Source: Pseudo-nitzschia pungens
Lineage: Eukaryota > Bacillariophyta > Bacillariophyceae > Bacillariales > Bacillariaceae
DNA length: 64,000 bases
Assembly: GCA_037355855.1 (NCBI GenBank)
Contig: CM074764.1
Span: 3,596,001 to 3,660,000 of the forward strand
Direction: 5' to 3'
This document shows, one piece after another, positions 22,385-34,274 of the stretch (its first letter is position 1; each line of letters begins with the position of its first letter). The notes beneath the pieces were generated by a model. That model was not told where the DNA came from. It did not search any database and worked only from the letters and a program-made list of their open reading frames with translations. The translations under genes were made by a program, and so were the position numbers.

Positions 22385-23990
22385 CCAAATATTAATTATT
22401 CAGTGGTGACATCCATACCATTGGTGATTTTTGAATACTTCTTTTTGAATACTCTTACCCATGGATAGGATGAGGTATATTCACACTGGAATCACACAAA
22501 TATTGGCCAGATTCATTCAGATATGTGATTTGGTAATTTTTTCTAGTAAATTCTGCAGTAGTGGACCAAATATTAATTATTCAGTGGTGACATCCAAATT
22601 ATTGGTGCTTTTGGAATACTTCTTTTTGAATACTCTTGCCCATGCATAGGATGAGGAATATTCACACTGGAATCACACAAAGATTGGCCAGATTCATTCA
22701 GATATTTGATTTTAAAGTATTTTCTAGTAAATTCTGCAGTAGTGGACCAAATATTAATTATTCAGTGGTGACATCCAAATTATTGGTGATTTTTGAATAC
22801 TTCTTTTTGAATAGTCTTGCCCATGCATAGGATGAGAAATATTCTCACTGGAATCACACAAAGATTGGCCAGATTCATTCAGATATGTGATTTGCTACTT
22901 TTTTCTAGTAGATTCCGCAGTAGTGGACCAAATATTTTAATTATTGAGTGGTGACATCCAAATTATTGGTGATTTTTGAATACTTCTTTTTGCATACTCT
23001 TCCCCATGCACAGGATGAGGAATATTCACACTGGAATCACACAAAGATTGGCCACATTCATTCAGATCTTTGATTTTACAGTATTTTCTAGTAAATGCTG
23101 CGATACTGGGCCAACTACTAATTATTCAGTGGTGACATCCAAACTATTGGTGATTTTTGAATACTTCTTTTTGAATAGTCTTGCCCATGCATAGGATGAG
23201 AAATATTCACACTGGAATCACACAACTATTGGCCAGATTCATTCAGATATGTGATTTGGTACTTTTTTCCAGTAAATTCCACAGTACTGGGCCAAATATT
23301 AATTTTTAAGTGGTGACATCCAAACTTTCAATGATTATGGAATACTTCTTTTTGCATACTCTTGCCCATGCATAAGATGAAGAATATTCACACTGGAATC
23401 ACACAAAGATTGGCCAGATTCATTCCGATATGTGATTTGCTACTTTTTTCTAGTAAATTCCGCAGTAGTGGACCAAATATTAATTATTCAGTGGTGACAC
23501 CCATACCATTGGTGATTTTTGAATACTTCTTTTTGCATACTCTTGCCCATGCATAGGATGAGAAATATTCACACTGGTGGAATCACACAACTATTGGCCA
23601 GATTCATTCAGATATGTGATTTGGTACTTTTTTCCAGTAAATTCCACAGTACTGGGCCAAATATTAATTTTTAAGTGGTGACATCCAAACTTTCAATGAT
23701 TATGGAATACTTCTTTTTGCATACTCTTGCCCATGCATAAGATGAAGAATATTCCCACTGGAATCACACAAAGATTGGCCAGATTCATTCCGATATGTGA
23801 TTTGCTACTTTTTTCTAGTAAATTCCGCAGTAGTGGACCAAATATTAATTATTCATCAGTGGTGACACCCATACCATTGGTGATTTTTGAATACTTCTTT
23901 TTGCATACTCTTGCCCATGCATAGGATGAGAAATATTCACACTGGAATCACACAAAGATTGGTCAGATTCATTCAGATATTTGATTTGAT
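22385..23990. repeat. 181-bp satellite, about nine units, inside TIR element copy 1
   Basis: ATTAATTATTCAGTGGTGAC starts units at about 22391, 22572 and 22753 and onward at 181-188-bp steps. Each unit includes ACTGGAATCACACAA and a CCAGATTCATTC block. Units differ by scattered substitutions and small indels. The later pair of units (23200-23560 and 23565-23925) looks like a higher-order two-unit duplication. Confidence 0.95.
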
Positions 23991-23999
23991 GGTATATTC

Positions 24000-25051
24000 A
24001 CTGAGGTAGTACTATTCTTGCTGCTTGTAGTAGTAGTACAGTTATACACTGCCGCTACATACTACTGCAGTGCGTAGGTAGTAGTACATAAGAGGTAGTC
24101 CAAAATTATGGCGCAGCGGGGCTGGCTCTCTGTGGTTTAGGTGGCGCGCGATATCACCATCAGGTTTCTACTGGTTTCTACTATTACTTCGGTACGGTGC
24201 ATACTACTAGTAGTAACTCTACTGCTATCATGTAGAAGAAATCAATTCTCAGCAAATAAATGCATGACAGAAAATGCATGTGTCGGTCGTAAATCTTACT
24301 TCACATAATTTTGGGTCGAAATTGAACAAGAAAGACGGCAACTGGAAATGGTAAGTGAACCACATCAAGGTTGGAGGAGGTATTAATCATGGATTTTGAT
24401 TCGTCTAACTGTGCATCATTGACTTGCCTGCTTGCTCCTAATAGGTAGGCGACGCAACTGCTGATGAAATAGGATGCAACGGCCAATGAAATATGATGCG
24501 ATCCCAACTGAGGAAATATGATGGGATCGCAACTGAAATATGATGCGATCGCAACTCAAATAAAATTGTTACTATAAATTCTAAATTTTTTTTGAAAGAT
24601 TGACTGGTTTTGCAGCACAGTAGTTCAAAAGTTTTTAGGTGAGGGTTGCAATTTGTGTGAGGAGAGGGGTCGCGATTTCTGGAGTAGTCCATAATTTTTG
24701 TGAAGAATTTTTTTGAATGTATGCTGGAATTTCTTGAGGGGTGTGCCGGGAAATAATTTGTGTCGTGTTCAAAAAAAAAGAATTAATTTTTTTGAAAAAA
24801 GCACGAGAAAATTAGAATGGGGTTGATTAATTTGATTAAGTGACTGAAGAAAATATTTGAGTCTTAAAAAAAAATTTGGGTCTTGTTTGAATTTTTTCTC
24901 TTTTTCTCGGAATTGAGGTAGTTAGGCGGTCGCGATTGGGGTTGCGAATCGGGAGAGAGCTATGAATGGAGCTACGTGAAAATGAGCCAGGAATAAATCG
25001 CGACCCCCCTAAATAAATTCTTGGGAGGGGTCGCGAAACAGTTTTCGGACG
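24000..25051. other. Right arm of TIR element copy 1
   Basis: No gene. 24670-25051 aligns by eye with 56123-56650 in reverse complement, including the subterminal GGGGTCGCGA words and AGACTCAAATATT. 24110-24180 aligns with 58760-58800 around GCGCCATAATTTT. Confidence 0.8.
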
Positions 25052-25567
25052 TATGCTACCGCCGGGGTCGGGTCATTGGTGTATAATATGTACCATGACC
25101 GGATACCCGGCCCAAACAGTTACCCAACGGGCTAGCATAAGTGAGCTAGCATATCGCTAATAATTAATCGGAGATACGATACTCCGATACGATTCGCTAC
25201 CCGTAGAATACAGTACCAGAGCTACAGAGCTCTGTTATTATACGAGTTATCGAACGCTGTCACGATACGATACAGAGCTGAGCTGCGCTCAGCTCCTGCC
25301 ACGATATATTCACTCTTTCTTTTATGCTCTAAAATAAACACACCTATCATGCCCTCCCTTACGACCGATTCCGATGTACCTCTAGGGAAGTGCCTTGTAT
25401 TGCTTAAGTGTATGCAATAGACCTTGAACAGTCCACTGTAGACTCACGATTTGCCAGGACTTCATGTATTATTATTGTTAAGGCTTTTCCTTATTTACAG
25501 ACCAGTACAAGCCGATTAAGTTCTACGATTAGACCCCGAAGACCGCTGACGAGCGGATATCAACACA

Positions 25568-26469
25568 GTTTATCAGACCCACCGCTCGACCCACTACGAA
25601 CCGGGACGCCGGCTAGAGCGCGTGATGAAACCCAGCTGGCTGATCACCACTGGCATCCATGCCTACACTTGGATGTAAAACATCAGCTTATTGGACCTAC
25701 AGCTGACATCGCGAGATCCCTGATGTTAATGGGGAGCCCTTCCCCACCCAGCAAACGCGCAATACGACCGGAGCCCACACATCCACCTCTGGGGCCTGTT
25801 GATACGCAGTTGTTGATACAGTAGATGAGCATCATGGTGGCACCATGGAGGCTCGATCCGGTAGGGGAAGGAGCAGGACGTGGAGAAAGCAGCGTCCATG
25901 ATTTCCTGTTATTTTTACAGGATTCAAGGGGGACGCTCGCTTGCCACGGATGGAACCACACTGGAAAAAGGAAAAGAATTTTCGTGGAGACAGACCACCA
26001 CGTACTTTCCAGTGAAGACAGTGTCCAGCAGACCAAGGACATGACGTCAGGCCCATCCAACGGAACGAGGCACAGACAACCTCAAATCTGCCATACCATC
26101 GATTTTGATTTTAGCCAAGGGAACTTGGAATCAGACAAGCCAAGAACCCTGAGATCTGTCATATCTCAGAATCAAATCGACTGGTCCGGAGCAGAAAGAC
26201 CGAATAGAATTCTTCTTTTTGGTCGTAACCAACCATCCAACCATCGAATCGGAACCATCGATGTGGATAACGTCGGCACGAAACTGTTGACACGAAAGAC
26301 GTCAACACGAAAGTGTTGACACCGAAACGCTGACGTGATACGTGATACCTTTTCTTTTGGTCGTCACCTCAATCGACAACCTAGGTGGGAACAGTTCCCC
26401 ACCACAAAAGAATTTGGTTCAGAAACTGAAGCAAGTTAGTTACTCAGAGCAAGTCAAAACAAGTCAACC
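25568..26469 (+). other. Copia leader with putative primer-binding site
   Basis: Directly after the 5' LTR comes GTTTATCAGACCC, which resembles the TATCAGA core of initiator-Met primer sites. The same sequence follows the LTR of the second copia copy (54212). The leader (25568-26469) is collinear with 54212-55149 and has no gene of its own. Confidence 0.55.
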
Positions 26470-26646
26470 ATGGCCAAGCAAAACAGAAGCCAAGCCGCTG
26501 CAGCCGCAGCCGCCGCCGCTACCACTGCACCTGGAGCCGTCCCTGGTCGTGCACCTGGAGTCAACGCAACTGGAGCGCAGACGCCGAAGCCAACGCCAAC
26601 ACCAAGGTGGCAGGATCTATGGTGCATGCGGAGGATGATTTCATGA
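26470..26646 (+). pseudogene. Copia gag start, truncated
   Basis: Begins MAKQNRSQAAAAAAAA, nearly the same as the gag start of the second copia copy at 55150, and stops after 58 residues. The following sequence to about 27300 keeps short collinear gag-like frames but is broken by stops. Confidence 0.75.
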
Positions 26647-27989
26647 CTGGTTGTCAAGCAACTCCAAGTTCTACAGGACCGAATGGGCAAGAACTTTGGT
26701 TCTTTGAAGGACAAGGAGGATCTTATTGCTACCAACGAGGCCACTCATGCGAGTGGAAGAATCTACGGTTACAAAGATGGAAAGCCACTCACCAGACGAG
26801 AGATCGTTAATCTTTCTCCAATGATGCTACGGCTCTCCAATGATGCTACGGCTGATAAGTTATTCCGATCTGATTTATCTACGATTGATTCTGTCCAAAG
26901 GAAGAGACGGAGTCGACTAAGGATAATGTGTTTCCTGGTTTCGAAATATTGCCATTCTCCTTGATTGGATATGGTATCCGGTAACATCGAAAGAATTGGA
27001 GATTGGACGTATGCAATTGAAGGATCCGGAAGGATTGAAGGCCGCACGGCCTGCATGTTTTGACACCAAACCTGAGCGTCCAAACGTTCCATGGCCGAAA
27101 GGCCTGTATGTTTATGACGTTCGACGGCCGAAAGACCTGTATGTTTGCAAGTATTTGCAAAAAGTATCCCTGAAACCACCAGTATCCTCAACAAGAAGCC
27201 CATCTTTGCTCATGACAGAAGAAAAGGTGTCATCGGTAGTGCCCGACGACTGGCATACGAGAAAGAAGACTGCCTTACGAGCGCAAACGATGTGCTGTAA
27301 AGAATCCATAGCAATGGATCGATCCGTAACGGATCGATAGCAATGGATCGATAGCCAAGTCCATAGCGATGGATCGATAGCAACGAGGATTCGCAGCAGA
27401 CGCTAGACGCGAGGATTCGCAGCGGATGCTAGACGCAGCGTTGACCGATTGATCCTCTCTACCTGAAGAACAGCGGGGACAACGATGTTTATGTATGTCC
27501 TTGCGGCGAAAGAGCAGTAGCAGCAACAAGAGAACAACATCGATGCCCTGACAGGAGAGAAGCCTACAGCAGCTAAAAGGATTGGCGGGAGCAAGGGAAC
27601 AAGCGCAGCATGGACCCGTAGCGCATTGTTAACATGATCCAATGTAAGGAGCAATGTGACGGCCACAGCGCTCGTGACTTACAAGGATAGAGGATACAGA
27701 ATGGGAGATATGTCGATGACTGATACAAGATATGACCAAAGGCATGTGCGCCTAGTACACAGCGGACCTGTGTAAAACACGAGCAGCATGCTATGTGCGA
27801 TAGCAACGACGCCCGTTGATAGACCTGACAGCAACGACGCTCGTTGATAGACCTGCTACGACGGGCCCTGTTACGAGCGTAGCGCCGTCGATCTGTCTCA
27901 GCATTGGTGTATCAAATGGATGTACCAGCAGCAAGATCAGCAAGGCCGAAAGAGAGCAACTGTGAGCTCGATAGCCATGCCGATATTGT

Positions 27990-28935
27990 AACATGATTTT
28001 ATTGGAAGACCAAGTTACCTCCCACGTGGATTCTTATACAGATCCAGTTACGAAGGCTTGGTTAATCTATTTCCATGAGACACTATATTTTGGGGACAGG
28101 CTACAGCACAGCCTGATGTGTCCCAACCAGGTTAGGGACTGTGGTCACAATCAAGTGGATAAGACACCAAGGCAGTTTGATACTTCCTCTCCAGGCGCCC
28201 CACGACGGAGGAAATGCAGACGTGTGACCATGTGATTGCTACAAGGGATGCCCCCTGGCATCAAGCAAGCCCGAAATTTCAGCAAGCTGAATCAGCAATT
28301 GTGGACGTGTGCCCATGCGGTTGCTACAAGGGACGCACCCTGGAACCCATCACACCCCCATTCACCTGATTCGACCAAGTTTGTTTCTTCGACCAAGTTT
28401 GTTTCTGCCGTACAGTAACAGCAGCAACAACAGACCAAGGTTAATACCCCGACAGGCAACGTGCCTACAGCAGGAATCGGACCTATACCGATTGAGACCC
28501 CTGCCCCGACACGCAATATGCCTACAGCAGGAATCGGACATCCAATATGACCCTGATTGAAGACCAAGTCGTCAGTCACGTCGATGTTCACCCTTTTTTC
28601 GCCTGAGCTTATCAAGAATATTCCTATTGGAACCTGTGTTACCGCATACACAGCGCCCGACGGGAAAGTTTGGTTGGTTTATTTCCACGAAGCACTGTAT
28701 TTTGGCGACAAGCTGTCCCACAGCTTGATTTGCACGAATCAGATACAGGACTGCCATCCCGATCGTGCTGATGAATCCCCCGACAGTACGACCAAGCATG
28801 AGATGGCCACATGCGATCATGTCGTTGCTACACGGGATGTCCCTTGGAACCCGACGAGCAAGAAGTTCGAGCAAGCTGAAGAAGCCATCGACGGCTTTCA
28901 TCCATTGAAGCCATCGACGGCTTTCATCCATTGAA
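27990..28935 (+). pseudogene. Two copies of a copia protease-region block
   Basis: A block of about 80 residues is found twice: at 28001-28235 (WLIYFHETLYFGDRLQHSL) and at 28560-28870 (WLVYFHEALYFGDKLSHSL). The second is followed by VATRDVPWNPTSKKFEQAEE. The LYFGD/HSL/NQ pattern is known from the gag-pol junction of diatom-type Copia polyproteins. Intervening stops and frame changes make both copies non-functional. The internal duplication is itself unusual. Confidence 0.65.
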
Positions 28936-29158
28936 TCCTACGGTGTCCGCCCTTTGCGCGGAAACGACCAAGAAGCAGTCCAAGAGGTCCAGCCCGTCGG
29001 AACACGGTCCAATTTTGGTCCAATTTCAGTCCCCATTAGTACGACGAGCCTCTTTGGAGCGACGAGCTGATCCTCCCACAGCATGACTGCTACGAGAAGT
29101 ACAGCAACTCTGTACCCGCCGTGATCTGACCCCATGTGCGATTGCATCTGACTCTCGT

Positions 29159-30548
29159 TTGGATGCGCGACTATCTTCTCTCTTTTCGGGCGATTCCTTG
29201 AAGACTTGCGGAGACGATGTAGACGAGGATTTAGACGAGGATACAGTTCCAAGTCTTACAAGCAACGCCCTGCATACCCCTTTGTACGAGCGCGAGCGCT
29301 TCGAATTGGATCCCCATTGCAGGGATTCTCCCGTCTGCCTGTCATCAGTTTACAAGCATGTTCAATGGGACGACGATGCAGTCGAACCAGTCGATCCCGA
29401 GCTCAACACGATCTCCAGACGAGCCACGTTGGGCCCGACGATTGACACCGAACGATACTGCAAGATTGATTCTGACCGTCTGTCCAAGATTTGGGATGTA
29501 CATCCGAGAAAGGCTGCGGATACTCTTCGAGTCACGACCCAGAAAGACTTCCGCAACCCACTACATCTCCTTGTTCGCCGACTGCCAACGCAGAGCTTCA
29601 GAAACAAGCGCATTGCGGCTAGCAAATGGTATACCGACACCTGGATGGCAAAGGTCCCAAGTATCATGCGACAAGATTCAGCCGCCCAAGTTTTCAGTAA
29701 TGGTAAGGGCTACGATGAGCTCATACCTATACAGGGCAAGAAGCAAGCGTATGAGGGACTGAAGATTTTCATCCACGATGTTGGGATCCCCGAGCATTTG
29801 ATATCCGATGGCGCTCGAGAGCAAGGAGCTCCTGGGACTTACAAGACTCCATGGAATAAGGTTGTCAGCAAGAACCATATCCACCAGACCTTCATCCAGC
29901 CAAGATGTCCCTTCCAGAATCGCGCGGAGCTCAGCATCGGCCATATCAGCAGAAGCATCCGCAAGAAGACAACCCGCAAACGATTCCCCAAGCGCCTGTG
30001 GGCTTTCTGCGGGGAGCTTGTTGCTGCAATCCAACAACGCACAGCTAATCCTACGACGATGGGACGAATGCCGTTCGAGATGGTACATGTGTACATGCCA
30101 GACATATCTCTGTACCAAGCCCCTGAATGAAGAATGGCATTCCCATGATGTCAAGCGTTATATGGACTCATTTAACCAAGCAGTGGAATCCAAGATCGGG
30201 GACAAGGTTGAGGATACTGACGTGAAGTTCCAAGCCACCTACCCTGATCCCCCTGCGAAGTTATTTGAAGGACACCAAGAAAGATGGGAGCTCGCCGAGC
30301 CGGAAGCTTCCATTCCAGATATTGACGATCTCATACCTGATGGGGATGACTATGATGAGTATATTGGTAATAATGTGATGATCCAGAAGGGCGACGAGCG
30401 ACTGCGGTGTGTTGTGAAGAGTCGTTCTGCTGATCTTAATGGCAATTTGATTGGCAAGAGGAATGATACCCCTATCCTTGATACCAGAATGTATGATCTG
30501 CAGTTTCCAGATGGTTCCGTCGAGCAGTACCGAGATTATCGATCATGA
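29159..30548 (+). pseudogene. Copia integrase region, frame-broken
   Basis: The first frame (29159-30130) contains integrase residues: D in WYTDTWMAKV, D in HLISDGAREQ and E in QNRAELSIGH, i.e. a DDE triad with Copia-like spacing. After a stop at 30128-30130, the pol continues in another frame (to 30548) with IPDIDDLIPDGDD and MYDLQFPDGSVEQY, the usual segment between integrase and reverse transcriptase. There is no reverse transcriptase afterwards. The break and the missing RT show that this copy cannot move by itself. Confidence 0.8.
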
Positions 30549-32781
30549 AAAGGATGGATCCGCCGTCAGCAGGAAGCAAGATGCCACGAAGAAGCGCAAC
30601 GGAGTTGCGTGAAGCACGATGAGTAACAGCATATGATCGCTCTGGCTACAGGGACATGTGGTCTCTGTTAGAGGTGGAGCGCTGACGCTACAGCAAAGCA
30701 TGCGTACGCTCATGTGGCTTGAGCCGCCGCAAGTGAACTAAACAGTGATTTATCCGAGTACGAGCCTTGCAAGAATCAAGCCTGTATATGTGGAATGATA
30801 CTGATACGGGGACATGCTGTCCCTGTTACAGGTTGAATACCAGTAGGCTGAACAATGGAAGCGCAACGGAGTTGCGTGCAACATGAAAAGATAGCGGCGT
30901 TGCGCACAGAACAGAAGATTACAAACAGCAACAGCATTGAAGTTGAAGTTGAGGTTATATTAGACAACAGCTAGATACCGCATGGTGTCTGCCTCGTGCA
31001 GAACTAGCATTGCCTGAGGTACTTCGATTGACACTAATTGCTACGACCGATTGAATGTATCGATTGAATGTATCGATCGAAGACTATTCAATTCATCCCT
31101 GCTACGACGCTAGCGCATGTTCTCTACCTTGTCTGGAAGCTGATTACCACGAGTTACACAGATGACGCTGACGTTGATTACCACAAGCTACTCTACGGAT
31201 GACGCTGATTGCGAATCACCGATTGAGTAAATCGACCGGGGATTCAGACCAGCATTGAAAATGTGGCATCGAAACCGATGTATGTCTGATACTACCATGA
31301 ATACAGAACTGCTGTTCCGGGGACAACAACCAACGATTGAATCGGTCATCCTGTTACAGGAGCAGCGTGTTTTTGAATATATGATCTACAAATCGATATG
31401 ATCTACGAACCGATACGATCTACGAACCGATACGATCTACGAATCAGGAACTCTGCTGTCTGTAAGACAGTATTACAAGACGAGCAGCGTGATTAGGATA
31501 GGATCGGAACAAGTGACAAGCGAACCCAAGAAGAACGGATAGAACAGCAACAGTTGTTATGTTCCAAGGACGACCGCTTGCTCATAGTCGAACGAACGGA
31601 CGAACGAAACGAGTTGCAGTAGCAGCGCGCTTCGAATCTGGAATTATGCCCAAGCAGGACGCGAGATGTACGAACAGCGGGTACACAAGAACAGCTGAAT
31701 CAACCTCTCAGCTGTGTCATGTTAACCACGATGAATGAACTGTCAGCAGCCAGTTCGGGGACCGGTGTGGTCCAGCTGTGATCTATTGTATGATCCATGC
31801 GGGTACCAAGTCCCTTTGATCTAGTTGTTGAACCAGAAATCTTTATTCCGGGGACACGGAGCATGAGTTGCTTGTTATTATTCTTTGGATTTGGATCGGT
31901 ATTTGGTATTACTGTGGTCCTACCAGGAGCTATGAGATTGTGGCGAAGACCGTCACAAGACCAAAGAGTCCATGCAACAAAAAGCACAACAGTGTTGCCT
32001 ACCACGAGGCACACGAGGCTATTGCTGCTGGAACAATTCGGGTCGCGAAGGAACCAAGTTACAGCAACATTGCAGACCTATTCGCAAGTTGATTAATGGT
32101 CCCATGTTGAAGAGCCACTGCGAGCGATGCACGTGGTAGGAGCTGTTAGCTGCATTATTTGGGATACCTTTGGTCCCTGACAAGCAGCTCAGACGCAACG
32201 GATTTAGATTACGAGTTTATCGACCGTTTCGATTTTGATTACGAGCTCTCCAATCGTTACGACTTCGATTAGCAACGTCTTTCGGAACGCAGTTTTCAGC
32301 AGATCCGATTTCGATTGAAACCTTATTTCGATTGCAACTTTATTCCGATTGTTGTTTCGGAAGCAACGAGTTCTTCGGAAGACTTTGATTTTGATCCGAT
32401 TTCGCTTTTGTATATGAAGTTATATGTTACATGTTTGGGAGTCTCCGGCACACCGGTTCCGGGGACTATAAACTTGAAAGACAATAGGCTGATTGATCTC
32501 CTTCTATGTGTTAAGGAATCGAACCAAGGGCAAAATGTCCTATGGTTCAACCCCCTTTTTTTTTTGTACTACGAATCAGCCGGGCCTCTGATAGAAGAAC
32601 TGCAATATTTGATGCAGTTTGATCTCTGACAAGTGATATGGATACAACCCTGAATTTTGTTATGATCCATCCAAGTGTCCTGGTACAACAAGCAAGAGTA
32701 TTGGTGTTCCCCTGGGAGTATCTGTTTCCGGGGACCGGTACAGTTGCTCAGTACAGGAATACTAGCATGAATCACGGGGAC
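30549..32781 (+). other. Degenerate internal copia sequence with recurring CGGGGAC words
   Basis: No gene. The word (T/C)CGGGGAC recurs near 31318, 31851, 32460, 32730 and 32775, and similar GGGACATG...GTCCC hairpins occur at 30650 and 30817. Short tandem steps of GATCTACGAACCGATAC lie at 31382-31445. The last CGGGGAC directly precedes the 3' LTR, where a polypurine tract is expected. Confidence 0.55.
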
Positions 32782-33668
32782 TATGAAGATATCCAGGGTG
32801 CTATGATCTGTGCTAAGGCTCCTGTGTAGGAGAGTGTACTGGGGCTACAGGCAGCAGCCTCCAGTAACTGACTAACAGGTGCTGAGCTGAGTGCTGAGCT
32901 GAGTGCTAGAGCTGTGTGCTAAATGGTTAGCAATAGGCTTAGCAACAGGCTTAGCAACAGGCTTAGCAACAGGCTTATCCTGCTTAGTATGGATGCTAGC
33001 AGAATTTACTAGGGTCGCCGCGTACGATTTGTACCAATCGTACGTACCCCGAGTATAGCACTGTTATGGTGTAGCTAAATGCTACAGGGTTAGGGTTGCT
33101 AAGCTACGAGATACTGGTGGTGCTAAACTACCATGATACCATGCTAAGATACTATGCTACCGCCGGGGTCGGGTCATTGGTGTATAATATGTACCATGAC
33201 CGGATACCCGGCCCAAACAGTTACCCAACGGGCTAGCATAAGTGAGCTAGCATATCGCTAATAATTAATCGGAGATACGATACTCCGATACGATTCGCTA
33301 CCCGTAGAATACAGTACCAGAGCTACAGAGCTCTGTTATTATACGAGTTATCGAACGCTGTCACGATACGATACAGAGCTGAGCTGCGCTCAGCTCCTGC
33401 CACGATATATTCACTCTTTCTTTTATGCTCTAAAATAAACACACCTATCATGCCCTCCCTTACGACCGATTCCGATGTACCTCTAGGGAAGTGCCTTGTA
33501 TTGCTTAAGTGTATGCAATAGACCTTGAACAGTCCACTGTAGACTCACGATTTGCCAGGACTTCATGTATTATTATTGTTAAGGCTTTTCCTTATTTACA
33601 GACCAGTACAAGCCGATTAAGTTCTACGATTAGACCCCGAAGACCGCTGACGAGCGGATATCAACACA
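32782..33668 (+). repeat. Copia 3' LTR, intact
   Basis: 887 bp and uninterrupted. It shows the pre-insertion state of both nested elements in the 5' LTR (GGCAGCAGCC at about 32850; GATACTATGCTACC near 33150). The third LTR of the family is at 53288. Confidence 0.92.
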
Positions 33669-34274
33669 CTTAGACACTGATAGGCTCGCGCTATTGGTCT
33701 ATTTTTCATTAGGACTTGAAAAGGTGTTAAAATGTAAAGGCATGCAAACCGGTTGAGGTGCCGGTCTGTTCTATCGATAGTCTCGGATTCACCACTACGA
33801 CCAAAGGGGAAGACAGTTGGCCGGATCTATTCTAACTACCACTTGGCACAGTCAGTTAGATCCTAGATTAGTAGTTCTACAGGGAGTTGCTCAGTGAGCA
33901 GGATGTAGGTATCAAGGTATTCAAATCAGAGTTAAACTAAAGAAGTGATGACAGCAATCTTGTCGGGGAATCGATGTTGCTGTCTTGTTGTGTTTGCTGC
34001 TTGTTTATAAGCAGTACTGGAAACCCTGTAGAAAACTATTTTGCGCATGGTGCGCATATGGAGTGGATCGTGTCACGGTTACAATTTAATAAAAGGGCCC
34101 GTTTTGCCCTTCAAATGTGATTTTACCGCAACAAAAGATCACGTTTTCACAAATACACATCGTGAAAACGAACATTCACAACATTCACACCGTCTGCCAT
34201 CGTCTGCCATTCCATCCGTACATGACGTGGTTCCCCTTTCCCCCACGATCAAAAAACTCTAAGACACGAACCTC
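33669..34274. other. Spacer, nothing recognised
   Basis: No gene or repeat identified between the copia 3' LTR and the Asn-rich repeat field. Confidence 0.5.

Larger units (their letters stand above)
18786..25051. mobile_element. TIR DNA element, copy 1 (gene-poor), inserted in the copia LTR
   Basis: The ends are perfect inverted repeats of 24 bp (CGTCCGAAAACTGTTTCGCG continuing with ACCC). The intact LTR sequence at 33144-33155 has one TA where this copy has TA on both sides (18784-18785, 25052-25053), so insertion duplicated TA. TCGCGACC words recur within about 130 bp of both ends. From left to right the interior holds a minisatellite (19284-21055), a GTCGTC-rich block with a short conserved coding segment, a 181-bp satellite (22385-23990) and an AT-rich right end. 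No transposase gene is present. The right half matches the element starting at 56123 in reverse orientation. Confidence 0.9.
18141..33668 (+). mobile_element. Copia-type LTR retrotransposon, decayed, 5' LTR split by nested insertions
   Basis: The 5' LTR is 18141-25567 (interrupted), the internal region 25568-32781 and the 3' LTR 32782-33668. LTRs begin TATGAAGATATCC and end GGATATCAACACA. The two bases at each extremity are uncertain, since TG...CA lies inside them. CTTA just outside both ends (18137-18140, 33669-33672) may be a partial target duplication. The internal part keeps a truncated gag start, two copies of a protease-region block and an integrase block, but no reverse transcriptase was found. 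Similarity to diatom CoDi-like Copia elements is inferred from the integrase and protease-region motifs. Confidence 0.85.
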
